DNA of 64,000 nucleotides from Methylobacillus flagellatus KT (GTDB taxonomy: Bacteria; Pseudomonadota; Gammaproteobacteria; Burkholderiales; Methylophilaceae): positions 1 to 64,000 of the forward strand of contig NC_007947.1 in the NCBI RefSeq assembly GCF_000013705.1. Direction: 5' to 3'. The notes beneath the pieces were generated by a model. The model was not told the DNA's origin, searched no databases, and saw only the letters and a list, made by a program, of their open reading frames with translations. Positions 18,804 through 27,579 of this stretch are shown one piece after another (within the stretch, counting starts at the first letter, position 1; each line of letters opens with the position of its first letter). Both the position numbers and the translations under genes were made by a program.

Positions 18804-20054
18804 ATGACAGAAGATTGGAATAATTTTATAGGGTGGCTGCAAGGCCATCAGGAAGTGTACAGCCTGATGTGCGTTGTGCTGTTGATCGCAGGCGCCTGGG
18901 TTGCGAACTGGATCGTCAAACATATCCTGGTGCGCGGTTTGCACAAGGTGTTACGTTCTGCCAATGTTGGACAGGCTATTGCAAGAAGCCGCGTGGTCGC
19001 TAGGCTCTCGAATATCGTCCCTGCCTTGATCATTTCGGTGGGCATCGCCTGGATTCCTGGGCTGCCGGAAGCGCTGGTGACGGTAGTGCGCAATGTGGCG
19101 CATGGTTTCATTGTACTGACGATAGGCCTGGCAATTGCTGGCATGCTGGATATTGTGAATGATGTCTGGCAACAGCGGCCAGACGCCCACCGCAAGCCGA
19201 TCAAGGGGTATGTGCAGGTGGTGAAGCTGGTGATCTATATCATTGCAGCCATCTTGGTGGTCGCGACGCTGATGGATCGTTCCCCCGTGATTCTGTTATC
19301 CGGTATCGGCGCCATGGCAGCGGTGCTCATGCTGATTTTCCAGGATACCCTCTTGTCGCTGGTGGCCAGCGTGCAGATTACTTCCAATGACATTATCCGC
19401 GTGGGTGACTGGGTGGAGATGCCGCAGCTCAATGCGGATGGGGATGTGATCGATATTGCGCTGCATACGGTCAAGGTGCAGAACTGGGATAAGACCATCA
19501 CGACAATTCCCACCAAGCGCTTTATCACCGATTCGTTCAAGAACTGGCGTGGCATGTTCGAGTCCGGGGGGCGCCGCATCAAGCGCAGTATTTTCATCGA
19601 TCAGAACAGTATTCATTTCCTGACCAATGAAGAATTGGCGCATTTGCGCCAATTCAGTCTGCTGGATGATTATTTGAAAAAGAAGCAGGATGAGCTGGAT
19701 GAGTGGAACAGGGCGTTGGGAGAGAAGGGCAAGCAGCCGATCAATACGCGCCGCGTGACCAATATCGGCACATTCCGTGCCTATGTCGAACAATATTTGA
19801 AAAACCACCCGCGTGTAAACCAGAACATGACCATGGTCGTACGCCAGCAGAACTTGTCAGCCGAGGGCATCCCGCTGGAAATATGGTGTTTTACCAATAC
19901 GACGGTATGGGTGCAGTACGAGGCTATCCAGGCTGATATCTTCGACCATTTGTTGGCGATCCTGCCGGAGTTTGGCTTGCGTGTATTCCAGAATCCGAGC
20001 GGAGCGGATTTCCAGGCTTTGCGTCCATCACCCGCTCGATCCGGAGACAGTTGA
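18804..20054 (+). CDS. ybdG: Mechanosensitive ion channel, MscS family (MscM/YbdG type)
   Basis: An inner-membrane channel that opens on osmotic downshock. From ATG 18804 (preceded by AGGAAAGAG) it has 416 residues, about the length of E. coli YbdG. Several N-terminal membrane segments are followed by the pore helix region GIGAMAAVLMLIFQDTLLSLVASVQI and the beta domain VGDWVEMPQLNADGDVIDI. A YbdG-type insertion (near 290-320) is rich in Lys/Glu. Its 3' end overlaps the convergent HPP-CBS gene by 27 bases. Confidence 0.88.
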   Translation: MTEDWNNFIGWLQGHQEVYSLMCVVLLIAGAWVANWIVKHILVRGLHKVLRSANVGQAIARSRVVARLSNIVPALIISVGIAWIPGLPEALVTVVRNVAHGFIVLTIGLAIAGMLDIVNDVWQQRPDAHRKPIKGYVQVVKLVIYIIAAILVVATLMDRSPVILLSGIGAMAAVLMLIFQDTLLSLVASVQITSNDIIRVGDWVEMPQLNADGDVIDIALHTVKVQNWDKTITTIPTKRFITDSFKNWRGMFESGGRRIKRSIFIDQNSIHFLTNEELAHLRQFSLLDDYLKKKQDELDEWNRALGEKGKQPINTRRVTNIGTFRAYVEQYLKNHPRVNQNMTMVVRQQNLSAEGIPLEIWCFTNTTVWVQYEAIQADIFDHLLAILPEFGLRVFQNPSGADFQALRPSPARSGDS

Positions 20055-21260
20055 GTCGGAGCCCAGCGCTCCTGTTTCTTCCAATCGTCCGCGGTAGAGC
20101 GCGGCAATCAAATCGGTCTGGGTCACGATGCCGACCAGTCGGCGTTCGTGATCCAATACTGGCACATGGTGGATGCCACGTTCGGACAACAGTGGGACAA
20201 GCTGCACGATATGTGTGTCCTCGCTGACAGTGAGGACTTTGCTGGTCATGATCTGCCCTACCACCTCCGGCTTGTCTGTCTCGACCAGGAAGGTGCGGCG
20301 GATGAATTTCCTGAGTTTTTCCTCAAACCCGGGGTAAGCTTCTAGGTTGGCATGCTTCATGAAATCAAAACGGGTGATGATGCCGATGACGCGGTGCGCG
20401 CGGTCTATCACCGGCAATGCCTTGATATGGTGGTTAAGCAATAACGGCCAGGCCTCCTCCAGAAGCGTGCCATATTCCACGCTGACCACATCCCGCGACA
20501 TGATGTCGCCACAGGTGATTTCTCCAAAACGCCGCTTGTAGGCCTGCATCTCAGTGCGCAGCATAAGGTTTTCCAGATCGACCCGTGCAATATCCAGTAC
20601 CTGGTTATATTCCCTGAGCACGGTATCTACGTCTGCGGTGGTGAAGCCTACGCGGTGGGCCGGACGCATATCTTTGGTCTGGTGTGTCGTTTCGGGCCTG
20701 GACTGATGGGGGTAGCGCCGGCGGCTAGCATTGTTGTAGACCAGGGCAACCACCAACAATACGCCTGAATTAATCGCGACGAGCAGCATGAAGTAAGCAG
20801 TATGTTCCAACGCCAGAGATCCCGACAATACGGCAGTCAGCGCCACGGCTCCCCCAGGTGGATGCAGGCAGCGCAATACGAACATGACACCGATGGCAAC
20901 TGATACAGCGACTGCTGCTGCTATGGGAATGCTGGCTATCCAATGCAGGCTGGCGACGCCTACCAACGCTGAAAGCAGGTTGCCGCCGATGAGAGACCAG
21001 GGTTGAGCCAGTGGGCTTGCTGGGACGGCATAGAGCAATACCGCCGACGCCCCCAGCGGAGCCATCAGGAACGGCAGGCTTTCTGCGCCCAGTAGCCAGG
21101 CGCTCAGGAAACCGCTTGCCAACATGCCGAGCAGGGCGCCCAGGCAGGCGCGAAATTTCTCCTGATGGTTGACCGGGTTTTGTTGCGGTTTGAAGCCTTT
21201 GAGCCAGTTGAGTGTGGCAGACACAAGCAGGACCTTATGTAAAACAAGAGAATCTATCAT
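20028..21260 (-). CDS. HPP family membrane protein with two C-terminal CBS domains
   Basis: About 410 residues. The first half is an HPP domain with several membrane segments and the name-giving motif RCLHPPGGAVALTAVL. The second half has two CBS modules, MSRDVVSVEYGTLLEEA to VIGIITRFDFM and MTSKVLTVSEDTHIVQL to LVGIVTQTDLI, which usually bind adenine nucleotides. Some HPP proteins take part in nitrite transport; the substrate here is unknown. Start taken as ATG 21260; the Shine-Dalgarno is poor. It is divergent from oxyR and overlaps the channel gene at its 3' end. Confidence 0.85.
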   Translation of the reverse strand: MIDSLVLHKVLLVSATLNWLKGFKPQQNPVNHQEKFRACLGALLGMLASGFLSAWLLGAESLPFLMAPLGASAVLLYAVPASPLAQPWSLIGGNLLSALVGVASLHWIASIPIAAAVAVSVAIGVMFVLRCLHPPGGAVALTAVLSGSLALEHTAYFMLLVAINSGVLLVVALVYNNASRRRYPHQSRPETTHQTKDMRPAHRVGFTTADVDTVLREYNQVLDIARVDLENLMLRTEMQAYKRRFGEITCGDIMSRDVVSVEYGTLLEEAWPLLLNHHIKALPVIDRAHRVIGIITRFDFMKHANLEAYPGFEEKLRKFIRRTFLVETDKPEVVGQIMTSKVLTVSEDTHIVQLVPLLSERGIHHVPVLDHERRLVGIVTQTDLIAALYRGRLEETGALGSDSTVSGSSG

Positions 21261-21366
21261 CAAATCGCAGGAATGATCCGGAATGGGGATGATGGTTTTT
21301 TTTGATAAGATATATCACCCGCTTATTAACTGTTTTAGGTCGATTAATAGTAACTATCATGACAAT

Positions 21367-22275
21367 ATGACATTAAGTGAATTGAAGTTTATTGTGGCAG
21401 TGGCGAAAGAACGCAATTTCAGGCGTGCTGCAGAGAAATGCTTTGTGAGCCAGCCGGCCCTGAGCTTGGCAGTGAAAAAACTGGAAGAGGAGCTGGGTGT
21501 CACCATTTTCGAACGCAGCCACAGGGATGTAGCGACGACACCGATTGGAGAACAGATCATTGCTCAGGCAATCCGCACCTTGGAAGAGTCTGACCGCATC
21601 AAGGAAATTGCGCGCATGGGCAATAACCAGCTTGCTGGACCGTTTAAGCTAGGGGTGATTTACTCCACAGGGCCTTACTTGTTGCCCGAGATTATTCCCG
21701 CCCTGCGGCGCCTCGCACCGGAAATGCCCCTGGAAGTGGAAGAAAACCTGACTGCCAACCTGGAGACGCAATTGCGCAATCGGGTGATTGATGCTGCGAT
21801 CATTGCCTTGCCTTTCGATGTTCCGGGCGTACGCTGCGAACCCTTGTACGATGAAAGTTTTGTCGTGGCCGTACCAGATATTCATCCTTGGGCGGAGCGC
21901 AAGGAGATTCGTGCGGAAGAATTGGCTGATGAGAAAGTCTTGTTGTTAAACAGCGGCCATTGTTTCAGCAACCAGGTAGTGCTGGCCTGTCCGGAACTCT
22001 CGCGTCACGGTGAGGTGCTCCAAGGAAACTCCCTTGAAACCATCCGCAATATGGTGGCTTCCAACTTGGGGATCACTGTCTTGCCATGCAGTGCGGCTGC
22101 AGGACGCTACCAGAACCCGCTGATCAGGACGATTCCATTTGCGGATCCGGTCCCTACGCGCCGCATAGCCTTGGCCTGGCGCAAAGGGTATACCCGGGAA
22201 AAAGCCATCGACTGCCTGTTGCAGGCAATCAGAGCCCTGCAGTCACCTTGCTTGCAAGCCATCACAGCATTCTGA
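21367..22275 (+). CDS. oxyR: LysR-type hydrogen peroxide sensor OxyR
   Basis: A peroxide-responsive transcription activator. From ATG 21367 it has 302 residues. The N-terminal helix-turn-helix is typical (NFRRAAEKCFVSQPALSLAVKKLE). The redox pair is exactly at Cys199 (SGHCF) and Cys208 (LACPE), the same numbering as E. coli OxyR. The divergent HPP-CBS gene shares a 106-base promoter region with short dyads, GATAAGATATATC (21304-21316) and ATAGTAACTAT (21347-21357), which may be autoregulatory. An upstream in-frame start exists at 21283 but would add an atypical extension. Confidence 0.92.
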   Translation: MTLSELKFIVAVAKERNFRRAAEKCFVSQPALSLAVKKLEEELGVTIFERSHRDVATTPIGEQIIAQAIRTLEESDRIKEIARMGNNQLAGPFKLGVIYSTGPYLLPEIIPALRRLAPEMPLEVEENLTANLETQLRNRVIDAAIIALPFDVPGVRCEPLYDESFVVAVPDIHPWAERKEIRAEELADEKVLLLNSGHCFSNQVVLACPELSRHGEVLQGNSLETIRNMVASNLGITVLPCSAAAGRYQNPLIRTIPFADPVPTRRIALAWRKGYTREKAIDCLLQAIRALQSPCLQAITAF

Positions 22276-22351
22276 CATTGAGCATTCGAGGCACGGCAGA
22301 CATGGCTGCGTGGTCAAGAGCAGTAACAGCCGGTGCGGAAATGGAAAAAGC

Positions 22352-22373
22352 AAAAGGGGCCTGGCGGCCCCTT
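22352..22373 (-). terminator. Intrinsic terminator of pqqA
   Basis: AAGGGGCC (22354-22361) pairs with GGCCCCTT (22366-22373) around a four-base loop. On the minus strand the hairpin is followed by TTTGCTTTTTCC, giving a T-rich tail. It lies 22 bases after the pqqA stop. Confidence 0.85.
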
Positions 22374-22395
22374 ACGTACGGAGATGAGCAACAGC

Positions 22396-22467
22396 TTAGC
22401 GGTTGCAGACGTACATTGTTACTTCAAAACCAAAACGCATTTCGGTGACTTCTGGCTTGGTCCACAT
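22396..22467 (-). CDS. pqqA: Coenzyme PQQ precursor peptide PqqA
   Basis: A 23-residue peptide beginning MWTKPEVTEMRFGFEVTMYV. It contains the conserved E-V-T-M-Y core whose Glu and Tyr are cross-linked by PqqE to build pyrroloquinoline quinone, the cofactor of methanol dehydrogenase. ATG 22467 follows AAAAGGAG at ideal spacing, and an intrinsic terminator lies close behind. No pqqB, C, D or E genes are near, so this is an orphan copy. Confidence 0.93.
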   Translation of the reverse strand: MWTKPEVTEMRFGFEVTMYVCNR

Positions 22468-22689
22468 GATCAATCTCCTTTTAAGGTGGGTAGAGGCTGC
22501 ACAATCAGTACCGCGCAATCCATGGTTCCCATCATATAGCCCGAGCTTGCTCATGCCATGCGCAGCATCATGATCTGCGCCTCATGATTTTCATTAGTAT
22601 GTGCAAAGTCGGAGGGAGAATGGGCTCGAAAAACCAAGTATGCATGTTATACAGCCACAATATAGAGGCGCCCTTGAACAACCGCGGCA

Positions 22690-23688
22690 TCAGTAAGTGA
22701 CAAATACGCGGTAGCCTGAAACAGTTTCGCCGCTGGTGGAGAATGCCAGGTTGATCTGGATTTCGCCGTGGGCGGGCAGGCCTGCCTGGATATCCAGGCC
22801 AGAGGGCAGGTATTCCTCTGGGCTGAATATGCGGCGTAGCTTGGGCTGGTCCTCGTCGTCCGTCAGCGTCAGTTCTAGCATGGGGTACGCCTGGGCGTAG
22901 TTGGCGTTGTTGATTAGCTTGGTCGAAAGCTGGATGACGTCGGGATGCTCGAAATCCTCTTGCAAATCGGAGTCGTCGAGCGCCAGCATTTCTGCATTGC
23001 GTGGCAATGATACCGTGCATCCTAGCCACTGGCAGGCAGATTCCAGAGCCGGCCGGCTCGACGGCCAGTATCCTGCCAGCTGGGTACGGAAGAAATAGAT
23101 GGATTGCCCAAATAGCATCAGCAGGAGCAGCAGGCTGATTGGCACCGTCAGCCAGAGGGAGACACGTCGTTGACGCGCCGGTTTTTCCGGGGTGAGAAAG
23201 CTGGCGGCGACGGGCTGCCCATCAGTGTCAGGAGCTTCCGCAATCTGCTCTTCTGCGTGATGTTCGCTGGATGCGGTGCTTGGCTCTGTTTCAGTATCTA
23301 TCGATTCCCCGTGGTCGATTTCAATAGTACCTGTCGGCTCTACTTCAGGAATAGTTGTTGGTTCCTCGATCGGCGTGATCTCTTCTGGCGCTGGTGAATC
23401 CGCTGTTTCGCTATCTGTGTCGCCGGAGATGAAGTGCGTCGCCGGAGGCAGGGCAGGGCTTGCCTCTTCCGCCTCAGGTGGTATGTGATCGGAAAAGGGT
23501 TCCTCGCTTGCGTCGCTGGGCGGCAAGGGTGCCAGGGTTTGTGGCTCCAGAATCTCGTAAATCCGCGAGCCGGCATTGAAGAGATGCTGGCATTGACCGC
23601 AACGCAGGTCGCCGCCATGGGCCGCCAGTTGTTCCGGCTTGACGTGGAACCGGGTGTCGCACGCTGGGCAGGAGGTCACTAGCCGCAT
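22690..23688 (-). CDS. Zinc-ribbon/DUF3426 domain protein
   Basis: A 332-residue protein with an N-terminal MJ0042-type zinc ribbon (Cys7, Cys10, Cys30, Cys33; CPACDTRF and CGQCQHLF). A long acidic Pro/Glu/Ser-rich linker (about 45-165) follows, then one membrane segment (WLTVPISLLLLLMLFGQSIY) and a C-terminal DUF3426 domain, probably periplasmic. Function is unknown. It starts nine bases after prmA, a common betaproteobacterial arrangement, and ends the leftward operon. Confidence 0.85.
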   Translation of the reverse strand: MRLVTSCPACDTRFHVKPEQLAAHGGDLRCGQCQHLFNAGSRIYEILEPQTLAPLPPSDASEEPFSDHIPPEAEEASPALPPATHFISGDTDSETADSPAPEEITPIEEPTTIPEVEPTGTIEIDHGESIDTETEPSTASSEHHAEEQIAEAPDTDGQPVAASFLTPEKPARQRRVSLWLTVPISLLLLLMLFGQSIYFFRTQLAGYWPSSRPALESACQWLGCTVSLPRNAEMLALDDSDLQEDFEHPDVIQLSTKLINNANYAQAYPMLELTLTDDEDQPKLRRIFSPEEYLPSGLDIQAGLPAHGEIQINLAFSTSGETVSGYRVFVTY

Positions 23689-23697
23689 ATCAGGTGT

Positions 23698-24585
23698 TCA
23701 CCTTCTGCTTCCTGTGAGCAGCACCCAGCTATCCATGAACACCGGCGCATCCATCTCGAACCATTCCTGGTAAATGGCACTGACCTGATCGGCTTGTTCG
23801 CGAAGGATGCCAGAAAGTGCAATCCTGCCGCCGGATCGTGCGGCCCGCGCCAATGCCGGCGCAAGGACGGAAAGGGCACTGGAAAGGATGTTGGCCACGA
23901 CGATGTCAAACTGTCCGCCAGGCAGGTCGCTGGCCAGATAGAAGCTGGCATCCACCTGGTTCTGGTCCGCGTTGTAGACGCTGGATTGAATGGCCTGAGC
24001 ATCAATGTCTACGCCGACGACCTTGCCGGCCCCCAGTTTTCGTGCTGCGATGGCGAGAATGCCGGAACCGCAGCCGTAATCCAGCACACTCGTGTCCGGC
24101 TTCACTGTGTCGGCAAGCCAGCTGAGGCATAAGTGGGTGGTCGGGTGGCTGCCAGTGCCAAACGCCAGGCCGGGATCCAGCACAATGTTGAGGCCATCCG
24201 GGTTAGGTGCATCATGCCAGGAAGGCACGATCCATAAATCATCCCGGATACGGATGGGCTCGAATTGCGACTGGGTCGCGCGCACCCAGTCCTGTTCGGC
24301 AATCGTTTCCGTGCTGTAACGGAAATCGGTAATGCCTGTGGCAGCACTCAGTTCCTCCAGCAGGGAGTCCAGGTCTGCGCTCTCATCCAGTAGTGCAGTG
24401 ACGACATTCTGCTGCCAGATGCCAGGAGGTGGGTCGCCCGGTTCGCCGAAAATTGGCTGTTCGTCCGGTGTTTCGGCATTGGCATCCTCTATGCTTGCAG
24501 AGAGTGCGCCGAGCTCCATCAGGGTGTCGCTGAGGAGCTCGGCGTTGTCATCCCGGGCGTCTATTCTGAGTGAAATCCAGGCCAT
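23698..24585 (-). CDS. prmA: Ribosomal protein L11 methyltransferase
   Basis: It trimethylates lysines and the N-terminus of ribosomal protein L11. The 295 residues have the typical N-terminal substrate-binding domain and a SAM-binding Rossmann domain with VLDYGCGSGILAIAARKLGA. Other motifs are DPGLAFGTGSHPTT and VVANILSSAL. The start codon overlaps the accC stop by one base (TAATG), so the two are translationally coupled. Confidence 0.96.
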   Translation of the reverse strand: MAWISLRIDARDDNAELLSDTLMELGALSASIEDANAETPDEQPIFGEPGDPPPGIWQQNVVTALLDESADLDSLLEELSAATGITDFRYSTETIAEQDWVRATQSQFEPIRIRDDLWIVPSWHDAPNPDGLNIVLDPGLAFGTGSHPTTHLCLSWLADTVKPDTSVLDYGCGSGILAIAARKLGAGKVVGVDIDAQAIQSSVYNADQNQVDASFYLASDLPGGQFDIVVANILSSALSVLAPALARAARSGGRIALSGILREQADQVSAIYQEWFEMDAPVFMDSWVLLTGSRR

Positions 24586-25934
24586 TACTTACTTGCTATA
24601 CCCAGTTTTTGTTCCAGATAGTGGATGCTGGTGCCGCCTTGATGGAATGCTGTATCGGCAAGCAGTTCCTTGTGCAGGGCCACATTGGTTTTGATGCCTT
24701 CGATCACCATTTCCGATAAGGCGATCTGCATGCGTGCAATGGCCTGTTCACGCGTGTCGCCATAGGCGATCAGTTTGCCGATCATGGAGTCGTAGTTGGG
24801 TGGCACCATATAGCCTTGATACGCATGGGTGTCGACGCGGATGCCGGGGCCGCCGGGCATATGAAAGGTCGTGATGCGGCCGGGAGACGGCACGAAGTTG
24901 AAAGGGTCTTCCGCATTGATACGACACTCGATCGAGTGGCCGGTGATCTTGACATCCTTCTGCTTGATGCCGAGCTTTTTATTGGCTGCAATCAGAATTT
25001 GTTGCTGGACGATATCAATGCCGGTGACCATTTCCGTGACGGGATGCTCTACCTGCACGCGCGTGTTCATTTCGATGAAATAAAACTCGCCGTTTTCGTA
25101 AAGGAATTCGAAAGTGCCGGCGCCGCGGTAGTTGATGCGTTTGCAGGCCTCGGCACAGGCGGTGCCGATCTTCTCGCGCAATTGCGGCGAGATGCCGAAA
25201 GCAGGCGCCTCCTCCAGCACCTTTTGGTGGCGGCGTTGCATTGAGCAGTCGCGTTCACCCAGGTATATGGCGTTGCCATGCTGGTCTGCCAGTATCTGGA
25301 TCTCGATATGGCGCGGCTGTTCAAGGAACTTCTCCATGTAGACCATGGGGTTGCCGAATGCGGCCTGGGCTTCCGCCTTGGTCATGCTGACGGCGTTGAG
25401 CAGTGCGGCTTCTGTATGCACCACACGCATGCCGCGGCCACCACCACCACCGGCTGCCTTGATGATGACGGGATAACCAATATCCTTGGCGATACGCAGG
25501 ATTTCATCGTTATCGTCGCCCAAGGCCCCTTCGGAGCCGGGAACGCAGGGCACTCCTGCGGCTTTCATGGTGTCCTTGGCACTGACTTTATCGCCCATGA
25601 GGCGGATGGTCTCGGCGCGCGGACCGATGAATGTGAAGCCGCTCTGCTCTACGCGTTCTGCAAAATCGGCATTTTCGGAGAGAAAACCATAGCCAGGATG
25701 GATGGCTTCCGCATCCGTGACCTCAGCTGCACTGATGACGGCAGGAATGTTGAGATAGCTTTGGCTGGAAGGCGCTGGGCCGATGCATACGGATTCGTCG
25801 GCAAGCTTGACGTACTTGGCTTCGCGGTCAGCCTCTGAGTGGACGGCGACCGTTTTGATGCCAAGCTCTCGGCAGGCACGCTGAATGCGCAGCGCAATCT
25901 CGCCACGGTTGGCAATAAGGACTTTATCGAACAT
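24585..25934 (-). CDS. accC: Acetyl-CoA carboxylase, biotin carboxylase subunit
   Basis: It carboxylates biotin on AccB with ATP and bicarbonate, the first step of fatty acid synthesis. The 449 residues start [17 protein letters not shown]. The ATP-grasp glycine loop is [14 protein letters not shown]. Other conserved segments include [12 protein letters not shown] and [19 protein letters not shown]. It follows accB by 11 bases and overlaps prmA by one base. Confidence 0.98.
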   Translation of the reverse strand: MFDKVLIANRGEIALRIQRACRELGIKTVAVHSEADREAKYVKLADESVCIGPAPSSQSYLNIPAVISAAEVTDAEAIHPGYGFLSENADFAERVEQSGFTFIGPRAETIRLMGDKVSAKDTMKAAGVPCVPGSEGALGDDNDEILRIAKDIGYPVIIKAAGGGGGRGMRVVHTEAALLNAVSMTKAEAQAAFGNPMVYMEKFLEQPRHIEIQILADQHGNAIYLGERDCSMQRRHQKVLEEAPAFGISPQLREKIGTACAEACKRINYRGAGTFEFLYENGEFYFIEMNTRVQVEHPVTEMVTGIDIVQQQILIAANKKLGIKQKDVKITGHSIECRINAEDPFNFVPSPGRITTFHMPGGPGIRVDTHAYQGYMVPPNYDSMIGKLIAYGDTREQAIARMQIALSEMVIEGIKTNVALHKELLADTAFHQGGTSIHYLEQKLGIASK

Positions 25935-25945
25935 GAGGATATTTC

Positions 25946-26401
25946 CTAACCGATGATGAACAGCGGTTCACCATATTCAACGGGCTGGCCGTTCTCGACC
26001 AGAATTGCCTTGATCACGCCGGCCTTGTCTGCCTCGATTTCATTGAGGAGCTTCATCGCCTCGATGATGCAGAGGGTGTCGCCGGCGTTGACGGTACTGC
26101 CGACATCAACAAACGCCTTGGCATCTGGAGATGGCGCACGATAGAAAGTGCCTACCATGGGCGATTTCACCACATGGCCTTCGATAGCAGGAGCAGTGGC
26201 GGCCTCGGCAGCTGGTGCGGCAGGGGCTGCCTGGGGAGCGGCAGGCGCGGCAATGTAAGGCTGGGCAAATTGGACTGGCGCCTGGTTGTTGGGCAGGTGG
26301 CGCGAAATGCGCACTTTCTCCTCGCCTTCGGTGAGTTCCAGCTCGGATATGCCGGACTCTTCGACCAGGTCGATCAGTTTTTTCAGTTTGCGTAAATCCA
26401 T
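25946..26401 (-). CDS. accB: Biotin carboxyl carrier protein of acetyl-CoA carboxylase
   Basis: The swinging-arm subunit. Of the 151 residues, about 50-72 form an Ala/Pro-rich flexible linker, and the C-terminal biotinyl domain carries the modification lysine Lys117 in IEAMKLLN. The N-terminal segment [18 protein letters not shown] is conserved. It is first of the accB-accC pair and follows aroQ on the same strand. Confidence 0.98.
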   Translation of the reverse strand: MDLRKLKKLIDLVEESGISELELTEGEEKVRISRHLPNNQAPVQFAQPYIAAPAAPQAAPAAPAAEAATAPAIEGHVVKSPMVGTFYRAPSPDAKAFVDVGSTVNAGDTLCIIEAMKLLNEIEADKAGVIKAILVENGQPVEYGEPLFIIG

Positions 26402-26433
26402 GGTTAACCTCTAAGAAGTGTAAAGGGTGCCGG

Positions 26434-26892
26434 TCAGGCACGGCTAATGTGGTGGATGGCGTAGTCCAGCGCCATTAAATATCCACGTGCGCCCAGGCCG
26501 CTGATCACGCCGACTGCCAGGTCGGAGAAATACGAATGATGCCTGAAGGATTCGCGTGCGTAGATATTGGAAAGATGGACTTCAATGAATGGGATTTTTA
26601 CCGCGGACAATGCATCGCGCAAAGCCACGGAAGTATGGGTGAAAGCTGCCGGATTGATGATGATGAAATCCACTGGGGCATGCGCCAGTGCATGGATTTT
26701 TTCCATCAATGCCGCTTCATGGTTGCTCTGGAAGGTTTCAATGGCGATCCCCGCGCTGTCAGCATGATGCTTGAGCTGGTGGTTAATGCTTTCCAGTGTG
26801 TCCGAACCGTAATGGGTGGGTTCACGCAATCCCAGCAGATTGAGGTTGGGTCCGTGTAATACCAGTACGGTGTTGGAGGAGGGTTGGGCCAT
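26434..26892 (-). CDS. aroQ: 3-dehydroquinate dehydratase, type II
   Basis: It dehydrates 3-dehydroquinate to 3-dehydroshikimate in aromatic amino acid synthesis. The 152 residues show the type II signature [18 protein letters not shown], with the catalytic Tyr in THYG, plus [14 protein letters not shown] and [16 protein letters not shown] with the active-site His. [12 protein letters not shown] completes the fold. It lies 32 bases upstream of accB. Confidence 0.97.
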   Translation of the reverse strand: MAQPSSNTVLVLHGPNLNLLGLREPTHYGSDTLESINHQLKHHADSAGIAIETFQSNHEAALMEKIHALAHAPVDFIIINPAAFTHTSVALRDALSAVKIPFIEVHLSNIYARESFRHHSYFSDLAVGVISGLGARGYLMALDYAIHHISRA

Positions 26893-27021
26893 GAATGGGG
26901 GCGGTTTTGGCCGCCATGCAACTTTGATGGCTGCAAGTTTGCCGTAATTTGGGGTATTTTGTCTAGAGAATTGACGAAATTTAGCGAAATTGCTCGATAT
27001 TGTTCAGCTTGGGAATTTGGC

Positions 27022-27579
27022 TCATGAATCAAGTGCGGGCTGCAATGTTTCTAGCAAAAGCACCTTGGTGACACGACCAAAATAACTCTTGAGGATTTTA
27101 CCATCGGGACCGATGATCACGGTATGTGGAACCACACTATTCAGGTTACCGAGCGAAGCACTGAGAGTCATACCTTCATCCTCTGCGGACAATAAAGGAT
27201 AGGGTACGGGCGTGTCTTGGGCAAAAACCTGCATTTTCTCCACGCTATCCAGGGAGATGCCAAGTACGACCAGCTTGCCCGCGTACTCACGTGCCAGCTC
27301 CGCGAGCTCTGGCATTTCCTCGCGACAGGGTGCGCACCAGGTCGCCCAGAAATTCACGATCAGTAGCTGTCCCTGCCACTGTGATAACGGCTGCTCCATG
27401 CCCTGGAGATCCGATGCATGAGCGGCAAAGAATGGCGTGGTGGAGGCAAATGTCTCGACGGGATGTGCCAAGCGAGGTTTGCTGGCATATTGCTGGATAA
27501 GCAGGATGGAGGCTGCCAGCGCCAATGCCAACATGAAAAATCCGCGCTTGCTCAAGCCCTTCTTATTGGATCGTGTCAT
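27022..27579 (-). CDS. TlpA/ResA-like thioredoxin family protein
   Basis: A 185-residue membrane-anchored periplasmic thiol oxidoreductase. An N-terminal signal anchor (GFFMLALALAASILLIQQYA) precedes a thioredoxin fold whose active site is WCAPC (Cys82, Cys85), within FWATWCAPCREEMPEL. The cis-proline loop reads VVPHTVIIG. It overlaps dsbD by 17 bases, consistent with receiving electrons from DsbD. The partner substrate is unknown. Confidence 0.88.
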   Translation of the reverse strand: MTRSNKKGLSKRGFFMLALALAASILLIQQYASKPRLAHPVETFASTTPFFAAHASDLQGMEQPLSQWQGQLLIVNFWATWCAPCREEMPELAELAREYAGKLVVLGISLDSVEKMQVFAQDTPVPYPLLSAEDEGMTLSASLGNLNSVVPHTVIIGPDGKILKSYFGRVTKVLLLETLQPALDS

